Positions 62,157-64,000 of a stretch of DNA of 64,000 nt are shown here, one piece after another. The stretch's first letter is position 1; each line of letters opens with the position of its first letter. The position numbers and the translations under genes were made by a program. A model generated the notes under the pieces. That model ran no database searches, was not told the origin of the DNA, and saw only the letters and a list, made by a program, of their open reading frames with translations. The DNA is from Branchiostoma floridae. Its lineage: Eukaryota; Chordata; Leptocardii; Amphioxiformes; Branchiostomatidae. The stretch covers positions 5,551,822 to 5,615,821 of the forward strand of contig NC_049991.1 of NCBI RefSeq assembly GCF_000003815.2, written 5' to 3'.

Positions 62157-62201
62157 CAGCGCTGTGATCGCCACTAATGATGATGCAGCGAGCTGCAAAA
62201 G
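62134..62201 (+). CDS. LCMT1: Leucine carboxyl methyltransferase 1, first exon (partial gene)
   Basis: MAAAGVDDSAVIATNDDAAS then CK and the split Arg codon, donor AAAAG|GTGACG. The DAAS-CKR end fits the vertebrate LCMT1 EDASLCKR junction that precedes the methyltransferase fold; the N-terminus before it is variable in the family. LCMT1 methylates the C-terminal Leu of the PP2A catalytic subunit (family knowledge). No exon 2 is visible before the window end; the intron is filled by transposons. Support is a short match plus the conserved human neighbour order. Confidence 0.7.
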
Positions 62202-62597
62202 GTGACGACTAAGGGTACACTGGTGGAAGTGGGAGGGGCGGTTCCAAGTTATAGAACTTGTAGCTTTCTGTTTCATTGTTGTAGACAGAAAGGACAAGAA
62301 GATGTTGTGTATACGACAACATATTGTGCTCTGGTCTGGTCTTAATCTGGTGATATGCCATTGTAATCGTAGAGAGGGATTTTAAAGTTAAAAAAGAACA
62401 ACTTAAACTGCACCAGATGGTTCATAGGATGGCGCCCATCGTTTCTGTAAACCCTGGCCACACAATTTTTGTGTGCAATCATTACAGAAGGGTGCAAGTC
62501 CACAGTTATTCAGGTATTCAACTGCCATGGTCTTTCCCAAATGCTGCGTGTTGAGCAAAGAAAGCATCACATACGCATTTTCAAAGTTTGTGGTATG

Positions 62598-63686
62598 CAC
62601 GCGCGGATCCAGGGGGAGGCGCGCCAGGCGCGCGCCTCCCCCTTCAGCTAGCAAAAAAAAAAAAAAAAAATTGGCAAGATAAACCCAGGCTACTAGAGGT
62701 CTTCGGAAGTTTAATACGCCAAGAATATTGAAAACGTTATCAAACTAATTCGCTTATTTGAAAGGAGATTTTCTGGTAATCATTTAGAGAAACTTGCAGT
62801 TTGCAATTACTAGTGGGTCTTCCGAGTCACGTAAACTTATGGTAAAGGCCCGGGGACGGAGCGCGGCCGCATCAATTTTTCCCCACGAAACTGGTGGGTC
62901 GCTGTATGCCAAAATCGGCGCTTAAAGATATAGAAAGAGCGTGGAAATTTTGTAAGATCTCCAGAAAATCAGCGGAAGTTAATTATATATTTTTGATAAA
63001 CTGATGACTTCTATCGTCCGTCATCGGCTAGAGAGAAGCGACCGGTCGACCCCGCCTTGGGAAAATCGGCGTCGTGCGCCGGCACCCCCCTCCCCACTCA
63101 CCTACAGTTTTGAACAGTGACGCCGTGATGATCGTGCTGACGTTTTTGTTGCCATTTTCCCCCGATTAACCGTCATCAATTGGCCCCACAGAAGTAAAAA
63201 GAGTCCGAAATATATGCAATTTCAAATGCGTAAGACACTTTCAAAATAGTCTCCGGCAAGCCGCTCAAACCCCACGAGATTTCTATGCGATTTTATAGGA
63301 GCGCGAGCCGCTTCGCGGAGAAAGGCAAATCGGCAGCCAGGTACAAATAATTTTGCGATATTTTTTGTGTAGCGTGGCGTCATTTATTAATATTAAGAAG
63401 GAAGAACTAGCCTTCGTTAGGTTTGTCCGCAGTGGTAGTTGCTAAAAAAAATTCCCTAACTTGAACTAGACAGCCACAGACATGACAAAAAGTCAGTGTT
63501 AGTTTGTTTCTCAAATTTGCTCAGAGATGGCTCTAAAATGCACCAGAGAGCCTCTATTTCTTAAAAATTTTCTGGGGGAGGCCCCCCATACCCCCCAACG
63601 AGAGGGGGGGAACCCCCCTCTCGTGCTCTCCCCCCGCGCAGCCAAGGTACGCGCCCCCCCCCCTTAACAAATTTCTGGATCCGCCA
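62598..63686. mobile_element. hAT-like element, exact 8-bp TSD
   Basis: Ends share GCGGATCCAG/CTGGATCCGC; exact 8-bp duplication GTGGTATG at 62590-62597 and 63687-63694. Contains an A-run (62654-62670) and C/G-tracts with an inverted repeat near 63593-63625 (CGAGAGGGGGG against CCCCCCTCTCG). No transposase frame. It lies in LCMT1 intron 1. Confidence 0.85.
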
Positions 63687-63858
63687 GTGGTATGACTCGG
63701 CCGGGGATCGAACTCACGACCTACATAATCATGCTAATGCAAAGCATACACTCTCCCCCACTTGTTAATTGCACCGGTTGATGAACTATATACAATGCCA
63801 TATAAAGGGCCACATTCAAGCAGGTTGAAATAAGCTCTATCACACTTTTGAGTACACA

Positions 63859-63998
63859 TGCAGCAACAGGAATTGTGGGTAATAATGTCAAAGGTGAAGG
63901 CCCCTGAGACATATGTAAAGCACGTCTTGACGAAGTTAGACTGTCAACAAGTCAGGGTCATCACCTTTGACATATTATAGACAATTCCTGTTGCTGCA
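63859..63998. mobile_element. 140-bp MITE with ~38-bp TIRs
   Basis: TGCAGCAACAGGAATTGTGG and GTCAAAGGTGA at the left, mirrored by TCACCTTTGAC and ACAATTCCTGTTGCTGCA at the right. Same family as 31929-32113. It lies in LCMT1 intron 1, at the window edge. Confidence 0.8.
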
Positions 63999-64000
63999 GA

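Noticed and set aside
62202-64000. LCMT1 exon 2
   Set aside because: Looked for an FAVSxGYW-type continuation after an acceptor; only transposon sequence is visible before the window ends.

Overview
The window looks like nuclear DNA of a cephalochordate (amphioxus, Branchiostoma; inferred, no species marker seen). The reasons are intron-rich genes with GT-AG splicing and chordate-like exon content, dense miniature inverted-repeat elements, chordate-type non-LTR retrotransposons, and tandem arrays seeded on exon-intron boundaries. No prokaryotic features were found.

Three host genes could be rebuilt exon by exon. (1) A diacylglycerol kinase of the epsilon type (DGKE) lies on the minus strand in 11 coding exons, 32954 down to 14765, giving a 531-residue frame. 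(2) A RICH-type BAR-RhoGAP (single ARHGAP17/ARHGAP44 homologue) lies on the minus strand in 18 coding exons, 61684 down to 36156, giving a 779-residue frame, with a probable 2.3-kb 3' UTR that ends a few hundred bases before the DGKE promoter. (3) The first coding exon of leucine carboxyl methyltransferase 1 (LCMT1) starts at 62134 on the plus strand and runs out of the window. RICH and LCMT1 are head to head with 449 bp between their start codons. The same divergent neighbour pair (ARHGAP17/LCMT1) occurs in human, so this looks like an old bidirectional promoter.

Bases 1 to about 14700 hold no gene I can support. They are intergenic DNA with TIR elements (several with exact target-site duplications), TG microsatellites and non-LTR tails, then the downstream flank of DGKE. 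The last DGKE intron (14897-23817) is inflated by a 7.35-kb CAGGG-ended DNA element flanked by a 5-bp duplication. A full-length, apparently intact Tx1/L1-like LINE (ORF1 16264-18222, ORF2 18237-21731) sits inside it. A truncated second non-LTR reverse transcriptase follows at 22832-23488.

The most unusual host feature is in DGKE. Three exons (3, 4 and 9) have tandem arrays starting at or across their 5' splice sites. Exon 4 is the most striking: its 3' end, coding for the Gly-rich GGDG nucleotide-binding motif, is present four times in perfect 81-bp phase, each with its own donor, so any donor choice keeps the frame. Exon 3 has four further copies of its 3' end embedded in a (GT)n tract, and exon 9 is followed directly by a ~40-bp CCAAT-containing minisatellite.

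The RICH introns carry many TIR elements: a CAGGGCTCGAAAT family, a 1187-bp element with 7-bp duplications, a 1626-bp element with 6-bp duplications that is a sibling of one at 9866-10904, a TTAA element and a mariner-like element. Where target duplications were exact, coordinates are given to the base; otherwise edges are approximate. All exon calls are from splice-site, phase and homology reading by eye, without transcript data.
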